DNA of 59,321 bases from Verrucomicrobiaceae bacterium (lineage in GTDB: Bacteria; Verrucomicrobiota; Verrucomicrobiia; Verrucomicrobiales; Verrucomicrobiaceae). The number at the start of each line of letters is the position of its first letter. The stretch's first letter is position 1. The stretch spans positions 1-59,321 of the forward strand of contig JAEUHN010000024.1 of the NCBI GenBank assembly GCA_016795365.1. Direction: 5' to 3'. A model generated the notes under the pieces. That model searched no databases and was not told the origin of the DNA. It saw only the letters and a list, made by a program, of their open reading frames with translations. Shown piece by piece: positions 1-8,995 of this stretch. Made by a program: the position numbers and the translations under genes.

Positions 1-140
1 AGACCGTCGATGACATCGACCTGCCCGGGTCCAACATGGACATCCGCCCCTGGGAACTCCCCGTCATGGACAACAACGGCCGCGTCCTCATGATCATCAC
101 CTACACCGACGGCACCACCGCCCAAGTCATCGCCCCGTAA
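1..140 (+). CDS. C-terminal fragment of an unidentified protein
   Basis: An open frame enters from the left edge and ends at TAA 138-140. The visible 45 residues end in ITYTDGTTAQVIAP and are rich in short polar and hydrophobic stretches typical of a beta-strand-rich C-terminus. There is too little sequence to name a family. It converges with the Card1-like gene, with only 5 bp between the two stop codons and no terminator between them. The reading frame is well supported by GC-rich third positions; the function is unknown. Confidence 0.55.
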   Translation, partial: TVDDIDLPGSNMDIRPWELPVMDNNGRVLMIITYTDGTTAQVIAP

Positions 141-145
141 GCCTC

Positions 146-1369
146 TCACGCCCCGCCAGGCGAAAAGGCCTTCACAATCTCATCGGCTTCGATCGCAGCG
201 TCGATGCCAAGACGTCGTGCTTCGCTGCGGATGAGCGGCTCCTGGCCTTGAGCGGGCTTGTAGAGGACGAAGGTGCAGGCTGCGCCTCCGAGCTTGCGGG
301 CGCGAGCTGCGAGACCCTCCAGATGCTCGGCGGGGGAGCGGATGAGGGTCACGCGGCAGCAGATGAGTCGCAGCGAGTTGCTTCGTGTGTCCAGGCAGAG
401 AATGTCGGCATCGTGATGGTCACTGCTGGAGGACTTGGCATGTTCGAAACCCCACATCGGATACTGATAGCGCGGATTGCGCTGAAGGCAGTCGAGCACG
501 GCCAGTTCCAGCCATCCATTCGAGAGCAGGTGCAGAGATCGTTCGATTGCCCGCCGTTCGGGTGCGGCTGTTAGCCTCCACCCTTGGCTGTCGGACTTTG
601 TTAGGCCTGCGCTGGTGGCCGACGTGAGCAGGAAACGGATTGGGTCACCTCCCGCAGGCAGCGGCCTGGCCAGCAAATTTTTGAGTTCTTCGGGTTCCTG
701 GGGAAGGCGTCCATTCTGGGTCAGGAACTGAGCACGGAGACTTTTGATGAAGGTCTCAATGGCTGCGGAGTGCTGGTTGCGCAGCTCATAGGCTTTGAGT
801 CCGAAGGCTCGCAGCGGATCGCTCGCGGGCTCGTGCCGGTAGTCGTCCAGATTGCGACCCTGAATGGCGAGGAGCAGTCGTGGGGTGAAGTGCTTGGACA
901 AGGCGCCCAACTCAGGCCAGCGCTCGTGACGGCCAGTGTGGGCATCGATGAAGCGCACCTGCGAGTGATCGAAGGTGAAGGATGCACGACCGAAAACACT
1001 CGCCGCGAGATGGGCTCCAATGCTCATCAGCTTGGTGCCGCCGGTAAAGTTCACCATGGCACCGGGGCTGGCGATCAACTCGCGTGCAATCAAGTCGCGC
1101 GTCTCAGCAATGTCCGGGGTGGCGTTTGCAAGCGGGAGGTCGATGATCTTCGGTTGGTAGCCTTTGAACACCGGGTCCTGGGCGAGCACGGGCATCACGG
1201 CACGAAGATTGGCGACGGCGGATTCAGCGTTTTTATCGGCAGCGCGCACGAGCAGCAGTTTCGCCGGGCGCAGGGCCATCACGGGGAGGAGGTTTTCCAT
1301 GGCGTGGTCGCTAACAAGTTGCAGCAAGCAAGGACCGGAGGGCGTAGGAGAGGGGGACTGGGGCTTCAT
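146..1369 (-). CDS. Card1-like CARF/PD-(D/E)xK protein with an altered nuclease motif
   Basis: This 407-residue protein matches the Card1/DUF1887 layout. An N-terminal CARF-like Rossmann domain starts with LVSDHAMEN (about residues 18-26) and carries the ligand-loop signature NFTGGTKLMS (about 107-116). A C-terminal restriction-endonuclease fold follows with GWLEL (about 285-289) and DADIL (D322 in its second half). In characterised Card1 proteins, cyclic tetra-adenylate from type III CRISPR systems activates the nuclease, and the next strand reads IECK. Here it reads ICCR (336-339), so the catalytic Glu and Lys are Cys and Arg. I chose the Met at 1369 because an upstream Met at 1498 would place translation across a transcription terminator. 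No cas gene or CRISPR array is visible nearby. The family assignment is by recalled motif order and is fairly secure; loss of nuclease activity is inferred. Confidence 0.8.
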   Translation of the reverse strand: MKPQSPSPTPSGPCLLQLVSDHAMENLLPVMALRPAKLLLVRAADKNAESAVANLRAVMPVLAQDPVFKGYQPKIIDLPLANATPDIAETRDLIARELIASPGAMVNFTGGTKLMSIGAHLAASVFGRASFTFDHSQVRFIDAHTGRHERWPELGALSKHFTPRLLLAIQGRNLDDYRHEPASDPLRAFGLKAYELRNQHSAAIETFIKSLRAQFLTQNGRLPQEPEELKNLLARPLPAGGDPIRFLLTSATSAGLTKSDSQGWRLTAAPERRAIERSLHLLSNGWLELAVLDCLQRNPRYQYPMWGFEHAKSSSSDHHDADILCLDTRSNSLRLICCRVTLIRSPAEHLEGLAARARKLGGAACTFVLYKPAQGQEPLIRSEARRLGIDAAIEADEIVKAFSPGGA

Positions 1370-1454
1370 GATGGCAGGCAGAGACAGGGGGGCGCATGGT
1401 GAACCACGGAGGGCCGGAGAGCGAACATCAATTTGATCGGCGATCACGAGGGCC

Positions 1455-1487
1455 AAAAAAATGCCCCCGGCTGGAGAAGCCGGAGGC
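1455..1487 (-). terminator. Rho-independent terminator of the Gld-type ABC operon
   Basis: The arms 1463-1472 and 1478-1487 form a 10-bp GC-rich stem with one mismatch around a 5-nt loop. Read on the minus strand the stem is followed by seven T residues (1455-1461). It lies 36 bp past the stop of the DUF4340 gene and separates that operon from the Card1-like gene. Confidence 0.9.
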
Positions 1488-1522
1488 ATCGGAGTCAATC
1501 GCTTGGGGAAGGGGACCGATGG

Positions 1523-3016
1523 TTACTTCTTCGGTTCTTCGGGCTTTGCGGGAGCCGGGTCAGCAGGCTTGGGAGCGTCAGCTGGTTTGGCAGAAGCCGG
1601 AGCGGGTGCCGAGGCGGCGGGCTTGGGAGTGTCCGCAGGCTTGGCGGGAACTGGTGTCACGGGCAGCGGGTCCTTGGGTGGAGCTTTCAGTTCTGGCTTC
1701 GGCGGCATGGGGGCCGCAGGAGCAGGTGAGGCGGGCACCGAGACCGGAGGCGTGGTGACCGTGATCGGAGTCTTCGGCGGCGCTGGAGGGGCCGGAGGAG
1801 TGGGCGGTGCCAGCGGTGTGGGAGTCGGAGGTGCTGGAGGAGCACCAGCGTTTTTGGCGGGTTCAGCGGGCTTGTCTTTCAGGATCTCACTGCGCTTCTT
1901 CTCGAGACCGCCGAGGGTGTAGCTGCTGATCTCAAAGACCCAGCCTTCGGACTTCTTCTCCTTGGCCAGCTTTTCTTCGAACGTCTTCTTCTTTGCGGCG
2001 AACTCGTCGTCAGCCTTCTTCTTGTCCTCGGGCTTCTCGTCTTTCACGGCGGGGCGTTCTTTCGGGAAGTCACCGGTGGTGCTGACGCTGATGTAGTGTT
2101 TCTCGTCGGAGCCGCTGCCTTTCTTGATGAACTGCACGTTGTAAGTGAAGCCTTCGAAGGTGGTGATCTTCGCCTTGGTCGCGTCCTTCATGAAGTCGGC
2201 GGTGGCCTTGTCCTTCGGCACCACATCGTTGAAGGTGGGGTTGGCCAGCACGGTGCTGAGGCTGGCTTTGTCCTTGTCGAAGTCTTCACCAGGCTTCGCA
2301 TCGATGAGGGTGAACTCACCGGTTTCATCCTTGCGGGTGGCCTTCCAGCCATCTGCTGCCGTGGCGGGTGTGACTTCGATTTCCTTGATCTTGGTCACTT
2401 CGATGAAGGACTTGTCCACCCAGTCTTCGGGCATGGGACGGATGTCGTAGAACTGTCCATCCACCTGCCAGACGGTGTCGCCATCGTCGTTCACGCGAGC
2501 ATAGCGTTCGTTGCCGCCGCCACCGAAGGGCGAGGCTTCGCGACCGACAGTGCTGGAGGTGACGTTCTTGCCCAGCACGAGCGTGCGGAGCACCTTGTCA
2601 CTCTCGCCAAGCAGTTCGATGGAAAGGCCTGCGCCTTCGTCTTTGACGCCGTCCTTGGGCTCTTTGAGCTTGAGGTCGGCCCACGCACCGGGACCATACT
2701 TCTTCTGCTTGCCGGCCTTTTGTTCTTTGAGGTCCATGAGCATCTTGCCCAGCTTCTCAAAGGCAGCCGGATAGCCGCTGCGTTCACCCACACCCCACTG
2801 ATCGCCGGTGATGGCGAGGGTAACGGTGTTGAAGGTGCCCTTGTTGGTGTCGTATTCCCGAATGCGGACCTTGCGGACCACATTGACGTCGAGGTCGGGG
2901 AGGAGTTTTTCACGAGCAGCGGCCGGTTTGAGACGGTTTTCGCTGTTGTCTTTGGTGACGATGGCCACGCCGATCAGGGCGGCGAGGACGATGAGGAGGA
3001 GAATGACCTTTTTCAT
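1523..3016 (-). CDS. DUF4340 domain protein with Pro/Ala-rich tail
   Basis: This 497-residue protein begins with a single hydrophobic segment (VILLLIVLAALIGVAIV, about residues 4-20), so it is probably anchored with its body outside the cytoplasm. Residues about 40-370 resemble the repeated beta-rich DUF4340 fold, which is commonly encoded next to GldG-like ABC transporter subunits. The last roughly 115 residues are almost entirely Pro, Ala, Lys and Thr and look like a flexible extension. It is the final gene of a four-gene minus-strand operon, 63 bp after the GldG-like gene, and is followed by a clear terminator. The biochemical role of DUF4340 proteins is not known; an accessory role for the transporter is inferred from position. 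Confidence 0.85.
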   Translation of the reverse strand: MKKVILLLIVLAALIGVAIVTKDNSENRLKPAAAREKLLPDLDVNVVRKVRIREYDTNKGTFNTVTLAITGDQWGVGERSGYPAAFEKLGKMLMDLKEQKAGKQKKYGPGAWADLKLKEPKDGVKDEGAGLSIELLGESDKVLRTLVLGKNVTSSTVGREASPFGGGGNERYARVNDDGDTVWQVDGQFYDIRPMPEDWVDKSFIEVTKIKEIEVTPATAADGWKATRKDETGEFTLIDAKPGEDFDKDKASLSTVLANPTFNDVVPKDKATADFMKDATKAKITTFEGFTYNVQFIKKGSGSDEKHYISVSTTGDFPKERPAVKDEKPEDKKKADDEFAAKKKTFEEKLAKEKKSEGWVFEISSYTLGGLEKKRSEILKDKPAEPAKNAGAPPAPPTPTPLAPPTPPAPPAPPKTPITVTTPPVSVPASPAPAAPMPPKPELKAPPKDPLPVTPVPAKPADTPKPAASAPAPASAKPADAPKPADPAPAKPEEPKK

Positions 3017-3079
3017 GAGGGTGTAGCTGGGAGCTTGGTCAATGCGTGAAGTTGTCGAGTGGTGAACGGCTGGGGTTCA

Positions 3080-5134
3080 TTACTTCGCAGCGGTGGCCAC
3101 GCGGCGGTTCAGCGCGAGGATGAGGCCGATGGCGACGACGACGAGCGGCATGAGGAAGATGTTGAAGAGTTTGATCTTCATTTCCTCCCAGTCGATGGCC
3201 TTGCGCTGTTGTTTCTTGATGTTGCCGATCTCCTTCTGGATCTCGACCTGCTTGCCCTGCCAGTTGTTGATCTTGTCCTGGGAGGCGGGGTCAATGATCA
3301 CGCGCTGGGTCTTCTTGTCGAACTTGCCACGGAGGTTGGACAGCTCGCGGGTGGCTTCTTCGAGTTCGCCGGTGAGCTTGCTCATCTGCGGGCGGAACTG
3401 CTCTTCCACGGCCGCCTTCTTCTTTTCCATGGTGGTGAAGGGGCGGGTGGTGGAGGCGCGATTGCGGACGGAGATCAAGTCGCCGCCGCCGCTGTAGAGT
3501 TCGATGGCACCGAGGAGCATCGAGAGGTTGCCATTGGTTTCACGGATGCCACCGAAGGGATCTCTCTCGAGGCAAAGGCCATCGTAGATCATGTCCGCGT
3601 CGCCAAAGAGCAGGACGAGGCCTTCGTTGTTCTTTGATTCCTTCAGATGGTCGCCAGAAGGTGCTACAGGGGCGGGCGTGGCGGGCGCTGGAGCGGCTGG
3701 TGCTGCGATACCTGGAGGCGGTGTGGGTGCAGCGGGTGCGGCTGGAGCTGGCTTGGCTTCCTCCTGGGGGCCGCCGCCTTCTTTCGGAGCGGCGGGCTTG
3801 GCGGGAGCGCCGTCTGGGAAGGCGGTCTTGAACTTGCCGGTGAGGCGGACCACGAGCGGAAGGTTGCGTCCGCCCGGCGAGAAGTCGCGCAGTTCGCCGC
3901 GGTTGGCCTTTTCAGCTTCGGCACTGGCGACGGCCTGCGAGACTTCCGAGGAACTGGCGAGCACCGTTGCTTCGATGCCTTCCGTCTTGGAGATGCTGAA
4001 GCTGCCGGTAGTGAGCATGAAGAGCGAGTTCAGGTCCTTCGTGAGGCGTTCGTCGCGGTTCAGGGCCTTCGGGTTGAGCATCAGCGCCGTGGGATTCTGA
4101 CGTCCACCCATGTTGGCGCGGTAACCCATATCGACGACGAGCTGGTCAGCGTCGTGGCCCACCCCCCAGGCGGTGAAGAGCTTTTTCAAGTCGGACTGTG
4201 GGTTGATCATCGGAGCCTGGCCACGCATCATCGGATTCTGCATCTGCTGCTGGCTGAAGTGTTCGGCCACGACGCTCTTCGGATCGACGAAGGCAATCAG
4301 CTTGCCGCCATTGAGAACGAACTGGTCGAGGGCATAGACGGTGCTGTCTTCGATGTTCGCCGGATGCACGACGACGAGCACGTCGACGCCGGACTCGTCG
4401 AGGCTGGTGAACTTATTCTTCGCACGATCACGGACCTTCACCTTCGTGGTGCCCATGGGCACATCGACTACCTCGTAGTCCATCTTCAACTGCTGCACGA
4501 GCACCCAGGCGGGCTGCTGTTGTTGCTGCGGCTGCTGGAAGGGCATCGTGTTACCGCCGCTGCCCATCATGGGGAGTGTGCTCATGATGCCTACCACGGG
4601 CTTGCCACGACCGGACACCTTCTGGATCGAGCGGGCGAGGTTGTATTCGAGCTTGGTTTCCTCCTGCGGATTGAGGAAAGGGAGCACCTCTTTCTGATCG
4701 AGGCACTCAATGGCGATACCCAGGTAGAACTTGTCGCCATCGTTGTTGGCGGGCACGCCCTGAATCTCGTCGGCGGTGGCCTTGTCTTCCTCGTCGGTGT
4801 TCGGGTTCGGAGCCAGCTTTTCGACGATCACGCGGCCGTTGCCGGCCTTGCGGAATTCGTTGAGCAGGTCCTCTATGGAACGCGAGTAGTTGCGCAAGAT
4901 GGGAGGCATCACGCGGTCATCAGTGCTGGAGTAGAGACGGACGGTCACCGGCTTGTCGGTGTCCAGACGGTCGATGATGTTCCGAGTGCCTTGGCTGAGG
5001 GTGTAGAGTTTGTCCTGCGTGAGGTCGAAGCGAAGGAAGTTGCCGATGCTGCTGCCTCCCACAATGAAGTTGATGACCACGACAATGGCGATGACCACAA
5101 GAGCGGTGGCGGTTGTGACGAATTGCTTGTTCAT
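3080..5134 (-). CDS. GldG-like ABC transporter auxiliary protein
   Basis: This 684-residue protein has one N-terminal membrane segment (about residues 8-30), a long extracytoplasmic region beginning with FDLTQDKLYTLSQGT, which is typical of the GldG/ABC_transp_aux family, and a second hydrophobic segment at the very C-terminus (about 655-675) followed by a basic tail. A Gln/Pro run (about 200-210) and an Ala/Pro-rich stretch (about 450-505) interrupt the domain, and a coiled coil (about 570-650) precedes the last membrane helix. GldG works with GldA and GldF in Bacteroidetes gliding, but homologues occur widely in non-gliding bacteria, so motility should not be assumed. It lies between the permease (36 bp upstream) and DUF4340 (63 bp downstream). 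Confidence 0.88.
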   Translation of the reverse strand: MNKQFVTTATALVVIAIVVVINFIVGGSSIGNFLRFDLTQDKLYTLSQGTRNIIDRLDTDKPVTVRLYSSTDDRVMPPILRNYSRSIEDLLNEFRKAGNGRVIVEKLAPNPNTDEEDKATADEIQGVPANNDGDKFYLGIAIECLDQKEVLPFLNPQEETKLEYNLARSIQKVSGRGKPVVGIMSTLPMMGSGGNTMPFQQPQQQQQPAWVLVQQLKMDYEVVDVPMGTTKVKVRDRAKNKFTSLDESGVDVLVVVHPANIEDSTVYALDQFVLNGGKLIAFVDPKSVVAEHFSQQQMQNPMMRGQAPMINPQSDLKKLFTAWGVGHDADQLVVDMGYRANMGGRQNPTALMLNPKALNRDERLTKDLNSLFMLTTGSFSISKTEGIEATVLASSSEVSQAVASAEAEKANRGELRDFSPGGRNLPLVVRLTGKFKTAFPDGAPAKPAAPKEGGGPQEEAKPAPAAPAAPTPPPGIAAPAAPAPATPAPVAPSGDHLKESKNNEGLVLLFGDADMIYDGLCLERDPFGGIRETNGNLSMLLGAIELYSGGGDLISVRNRASTTRPFTTMEKKKAAVEEQFRPQMSKLTGELEEATRELSNLRGKFDKKTQRVIIDPASQDKINNWQGKQVEIQKEIGNIKKQQRKAIDWEEMKIKLFNIFLMPLVVVAIGLILALNRRVATAAK

Positions 5135-5170
5135 AGCGTTGCGGATTCGTTTGAGGAATGGGGTTCAGAC

Positions 5171-5926
5171 TCAGGCGCGCTTCGAGCGGATGGCCTGGTC
5201 GGTGATGATGAGTCCGATGGTGATGACGCTGGCGAAGTAGACGAGGTCACGAATGCTGATGATGCCCTTGGTCATGTCATAGAAGTGATCCATGAAGCTG
5301 GTGTAGGCGATGGCCTTGACCAGGCCCTCACCCCAGGTGGGCAGGGACTTAAGGATCGAATCCACCACGGGCGGATAACCGATCAGCGTGAGCAGCAGGC
5401 AGAGCGCCACGGAGACGATGAAGCACACCACTTGATTGCGGGTGAAGGCGCTCGCCGCTGAGGTTACGGCCAAGCAGGCCAGCGCGTAGCAGTAGCTGGC
5501 GATGTAGCCGGTGATGATCGGCCCCGGATCGGGATCGCCAAGGTAGAAAACGGTGCCGACGATGGTGCCGGTGAGGCAGAGCGCGACGAACCACACGACA
5601 GCGGCGGCGAGATACTTGCCAATGATCGCGTGCCAGGGGGAGATGGGCATCGTGATCAGAAGTTCAAGCGTGCCGAGGCGCTGCTCTTCGGACCATAGAC
5701 GCATGCCCACCGCAGGAGCGATGACGATGTAGATCCACGGATGCCAGAAGAAGAAGGACTGCGTGAGCGAGGCATTGTTCGTGCGCAGGAAGTCGCCAAA
5801 GAGGAAGGCGAAGCCCATCGTCGCGAGCAGGAAGATCACGACGATCACGTAAGCGACGGGTGAGTTGAAATACGCGAAGAACTCGCGTTTGAACACGGCT
5901 TTGATGTTCGGGATGGCTTTGTTCAT
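5171..5926 (-). CDS. ABC-2 family transporter permease (GldF-like)
   Basis: This 251-residue integral membrane protein has about six hydrophobic helices. It begins with MNKAIPNIKAVFKREFFAYF, an N-terminus typical of ABC-2 permeases of the GldF/NosY type, in which an amphipathic entry helix precedes the first membrane span. The RLWSEEQRLGTLELLITMPI segment after the second helix is the conserved cytoplasmic loop that contacts the ATPase. It sits between the ATPase gene (100 bp upstream, with a palindrome in the gap) and the GldG-like gene. Substrate unknown. Confidence 0.9.
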   Translation of the reverse strand: MNKAIPNIKAVFKREFFAYFNSPVAYVIVVIFLLATMGFAFLFGDFLRTNNASLTQSFFFWHPWIYIVIAPAVGMRLWSEEQRLGTLELLITMPISPWHAIIGKYLAAAVVWFVALCLTGTIVGTVFYLGDPDPGPIITGYIASYCYALACLAVTSAASAFTRNQVVCFIVSVALCLLLTLIGYPPVVDSILKSLPTWGEGLVKAIAYTSFMDHFYDMTKGIISIRDLVYFASVITIGLIITDQAIRSKRA

Positions 5927-5932
5927 AAATTA

Positions 5933-6019
5933 GTTCTCAGTTCGGGGTTCTCCGTTCTCAGTTCCGGCCCTCGCATCCCGTATGAAACAACGGTGAACGG
6001 AGAACCGCGAACTGGGAAC
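5933..6019. repeat. Palindromic element between ATPase and permease genes
   Basis: Positions 5933-5957 and 5995-6019 are inverted copies of 25 nt with two mismatches, built from the motif GTTCTCAGTTC. A further partial copy of the unit follows the left arm (5954-5964). The 37-nt centre would form the loop of a long hairpin. It occupies most of the 100-bp gap within the operon and could act as an RNA processing or attenuation site; that role is inferred. Confidence 0.85.
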
Positions 6020-6026
6020 ATTTGGT

Positions 6027-6749
6027 TCAGCCTTCAGTCTTGGTGATGGCGCGGAACACGGCGTCCAGGGTATTCACGCCGGGCACGAGTTTCTTGAGTT
6101 CATCAGGTGTGCCATCGGCCACCACCTTGCCGCGATCGATGATGATCGCGCGTGAGCAGGCGGCCTCGACTTCCTCCAGGATGTGCGTGGAGAAGATGAT
6201 CGCCTTGTTCTGGCCCATGCGCTTGATCAGGCCGCGCACTTCGTGCTTCTGGTTGGGGTCAAGACCATCGGTGGGTTCATCCAGGATGAGCACATCAGGA
6301 TCGTGAATGATGGACTGGGCGAAGCAGGTGCGGTGCTTGTAACCTTTCGAAAGCGTGTCCACGCTTTGGTTGCGCACGCTTTCCAGGAAACAGAGTTCCA
6401 GCACGCGATCGATCGCCTTGCTCTTGGCGGTGCCCGTGAGGCCGCGCAGCTCGGCGCAGAAGCCCAGGAAGCTGGCCACTGTCATATCGGAATACAGCGG
6501 CGCGTTTTCCGGCAGGTAGCCGATGGACCGTTTCGCGGTTTCAGGATCCGTCAGCATATCGACGCCGCCGATGCTGATGCTTCCCGAGGTGGGCCGGAAA
6601 TATCCGGTAATCATTCGCATGGTGGTGGATTTCCCGGCGCCATTGGGGCCGAGACAACCAAGCACCTGCCCTTTTTCGACAGAGAAGGTCACGCCGTTGA
6701 CGGCCACCTTCGAACCGAATTCTTTGCGTAGGTTTTGGACGTTGATCAT
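6027..6749 (-). CDS. ABC transporter ATP-binding protein (GldA-like)
   Basis: This 240-residue ATPase has all the nucleotide-binding motifs in order: Walker A GPNGAGKST (about residues 34-42), Q-loop region around TGYFRP, signature LSKGYKHR (about 129-136), Walker B VLILDEPTDGLDP (about 152-164), and the H-loop STHILEE. It is the first gene of the minus-strand operon and would power export or membrane remodelling with the permease, GldG-like and DUF4340 proteins. The start ATG is 72 bp downstream of the predicted transcription start. Confidence 0.92.
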   Translation of the reverse strand: MINVQNLRKEFGSKVAVNGVTFSVEKGQVLGCLGPNGAGKSTTMRMITGYFRPTSGSISIGGVDMLTDPETAKRSIGYLPENAPLYSDMTVASFLGFCAELRGLTGTAKSKAIDRVLELCFLESVRNQSVDTLSKGYKHRTCFAQSIIHDPDVLILDEPTDGLDPNQKHEVRGLIKRMGQNKAIIFSTHILEEVEAACSRAIIIDRGKVVADGTPDELKKLVPGVNTLDAVFRAITKTEG

Positions 6750-6827
6750 AGGCTCTTTTGGAATCTGCGTTTTGCCCCTTTCGCCAGACCGACCGATGAC
6801 CTGCTCCCTATGAGACAGATCGTCATA

Positions 6828-6857
6828 TCTATACTAGCTGGAAGCGGGCGGACTCAA
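6828..6857 (-). promoter_or_regulatory. Predicted sigma-70 promoter of the Gld-type ABC operon
   Basis: On the minus strand a -35 box TTGAGT (6857-6852) and a -10 box TATAGA (6833-6828) are separated by 18 bp. The implied start of transcription near 6821 leaves a leader of about 70 nt before the ATPase ATG at 6749. It sits in the 272-bp gap between divergent genes. Confidence 0.6.
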
Positions 6858-6985
6858 TGGCCATACATTGTAATGATTCAACTAAAACTTGCGCCAGAAG
6901 GTGCTAGACTTGCGGTAGTGACATTCTGGCCCTTCGCCTAGTGGGGTAAGGTAATTTTCAACGTGACGGTCGCCGCCGCTGGTCT

Positions 6986-6991
6986 TATAAC
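6986..6991 (+). promoter_or_regulatory. Possible -10 box for the TPR protein gene
   Basis: TATAAC lies 30 bp before the GTG start of the TPR protein gene in a divergent intergenic region. I found no well-spaced -35 box, so support is weak. Confidence 0.3.
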
Positions 6992-7021
6992 CTCCGACTC
7001 CCCTTACCGACCCTCGCTCTC

Positions 7022-8938
7022 GTGCTTACGACCCAAAACATCGATCCGAACGAAGCACCGAAGCGCCGGTTCATTCTGTGGCGATGGGCTGTCGCGGTGT
7101 GGCAGTGGATCGTGCCGCCCACTCAAGCGCACTCTGATCGGGAGTCTCAGAACACCCGTATCCTTCGTGCTAGCGTAGTGATTGGAAGTTGTCTGGCGTT
7201 GATGGTGCTCGCTATGATGTATGCGCGTCCGCTGCATCGTGCTTACAAGACCAAACGTGCGGAAAGTCTTGTCCAGAATGCACGTCGTCTGGCGGACAAG
7301 GGGGATGTGGTCACCGCCGTCATGACCGCGCAGGAGGCGTATCGCATCGCACCGGACTTCGAGCCCGGCATTCGTCTCAATGCCCAACTGCTCACCAGTA
7401 TCGGAGCCGGCTACAGCCAGAAAGCTCTTTATTATTGGGACCGGCTTGGGCGTGAGGGAGTGGCTTCGCTGGACGATCACAAAGGCATGGTGCGTGCCTT
7501 GCTTCGCAGCGGGCGTGAGAAGGAAGCTCGCCAGCAGCTGGAGATGCTCATCAAAGATCATCCCACCGATGCCAGCCTGCTCGACCTTGCCCGCGAAGTG
7601 TGGGGCCAGCAGCAAACGACCGGCATCGTGCTGGAAGCCCTGAAAAAGCATTGCCGCGAGCACCCGGAGGACACTGCCGCTGCATTGCAGCTGGCCCGGT
7701 TTCAAATTCAATCCGGTGTGCTCAGCGAGATCGCTGAAGGACGTCAGTCCTTGTGGAAGCTCGCACAGAACAAGGATGAGCCTGCGATCGAGGCGTTGCG
7801 TGTCCTTGCCGATCTCAAGGAACTCGACATCGAAGAGCGCAAGCGCCTTGGCTTGTTGCTTGATGCTCATCCGCTTGCAAACGGTTGGGACCGCACCCGG
7901 GCGCTCACTCAGCGAGTGCTGCTCAACCCCCAGGACAGCAACAAGCTGATCGACGAGGTGGCTGCAAAGTTTGCTTCGGCGCGTGGTCCTGAACTGGAGC
8001 CTTTCATTCGCTGGCTGGTGGAGCATCAGGAGTTCGGTCGCGTGGTGAACCGGATTGATGTCTCTGCGATCAAGAAGCGGGCGGAAGACCAGCCCCTGCT
8101 GTTGAATTACCTCAATGCCCTCACCATGCTGGGCCGCATCAGCGAACTCGAAAAGCTGGTGAACGACAAGGAGGTGCTCCTGAAGGAAAGCGTGCGCGCT
8201 TTCTTCCATGTGCATCTCGGCCTCATCAAACGCGCGGACAGCGACACCATGAAGAGGCTCCTCACGGCCGCTCGTGTTACTGCCCTCAATGATGGGCAGC
8301 CCGACTTGTTGCTCCAGATCGCCTCCTATTGCATGGACAAGCTCCACGATCACTACGCCATCGCGGAGCAGTGCTACATTGATCTCACCACCTCGCTGGT
8401 GAGCCAGCGCTACGAGCGTTTCGCGTATGAGCAGATGATGATCTGCTCCCGCCATGCCGGCCACACGGACACGCTCGCGAACGCCAGTGCCCGCGCCTCG
8501 GAACGCTGGCCGGATGACATGACCTTCCTCGAAACGACCCTCTACGTGAACCTTCTCCGGGGGCACCAGGTGGAGACCACGCTGGAGCGTGCCGTGCGGC
8601 TGCTGGAATCCAGTCCTGACGACCCCATGCGGAAGATCGTCTGCGCCTTTGGTTACTATCGACTCGGTGATCTCGACTCCGCCATCCGCCAGCTTCAGGG
8701 CACCAACCTCAAAGCCCTGGCTGCGGGTCGCACATCCACCTTCGAGGGACCCTCGGTCACCTTCGCCCAGATCATCTCGGCGGCAGGGCACCAGATGGTG
8801 GCCGGCGGTGATGTGGCTTTGTTCCGTCAGCAGCTGGCCTTGGTGCTCGATCCGATCAAGGACAAGGCCCCCTTGCTCCCCGAAGAACGGCGAACCCTCC
8901 TCGCCTTGCGTCGTCAGGCGGATCTGGCTTCTCATTGA
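7022..8938 (+). CDS. Membrane-anchored TPR-like protein
   Basis: This 638-residue protein starts at GTG. After a basic N-terminal cytoplasmic stretch it has one membrane segment (about residues 47-66, ILRASVVIGSCLALMVLAMM). The rest is alpha-helical with repeated Ala/Leu helix pairs typical of tetratricopeptide repeats, for example ESLVQNARRLADKGDVVTAV and the EARQQLEMLIKDHPTDASLL segment. No catalytic motif is visible. It faces away from the Gld-type ABC operon across a shared promoter region and precedes a DUF6807 gene by 57 bp. A scaffolding role at the membrane is likely, but the partner is unknown. Confidence 0.75.
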   Translation: MLTTQNIDPNEAPKRRFILWRWAVAVWQWIVPPTQAHSDRESQNTRILRASVVIGSCLALMVLAMMYARPLHRAYKTKRAESLVQNARRLADKGDVVTAVMTAQEAYRIAPDFEPGIRLNAQLLTSIGAGYSQKALYYWDRLGREGVASLDDHKGMVRALLRSGREKEARQQLEMLIKDHPTDASLLDLAREVWGQQQTTGIVLEALKKHCREHPEDTAAALQLARFQIQSGVLSEIAEGRQSLWKLAQNKDEPAIEALRVLADLKELDIEERKRLGLLLDAHPLANGWDRTRALTQRVLLNPQDSNKLIDEVAAKFASARGPELEPFIRWLVEHQEFGRVVNRIDVSAIKKRAEDQPLLLNYLNALTMLGRISELEKLVNDKEVLLKESVRAFFHVHLGLIKRADSDTMKRLLTAARVTALNDGQPDLLLQIASYCMDKLHDHYAIAEQCYIDLTTSLVSQRYERFAYEQMMICSRHAGHTDTLANASARASERWPDDMTFLETTLYVNLLRGHQVETTLERAVRLLESSPDDPMRKIVCAFGYYRLGDLDSAIRQLQGTNLKALAAGRTSTFEGPSVTFAQIISAAGHQMVAGGDVALFRQQLALVLDPIKDKAPLLPEERRTLLALRRQADLASH

Positions 8939-8995
8939 TGTCGCGCATCGCGTTGCTGGATTTCGTCCGCTTGTCGCGTTAATACACGCCTTGCC

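Noticed and set aside
146..1369. A CRISPR system around the Card1-like gene
   Set aside because: I saw no regularly spaced repeats or cas genes in the window. A system elsewhere in the genome remains possible.
3647..5461. Long plus-strand frame opposite the GldG-like gene
   Set aside because: A shadow of high GC at third positions. The minus-strand gene has clear family features and the opposite frame has none.
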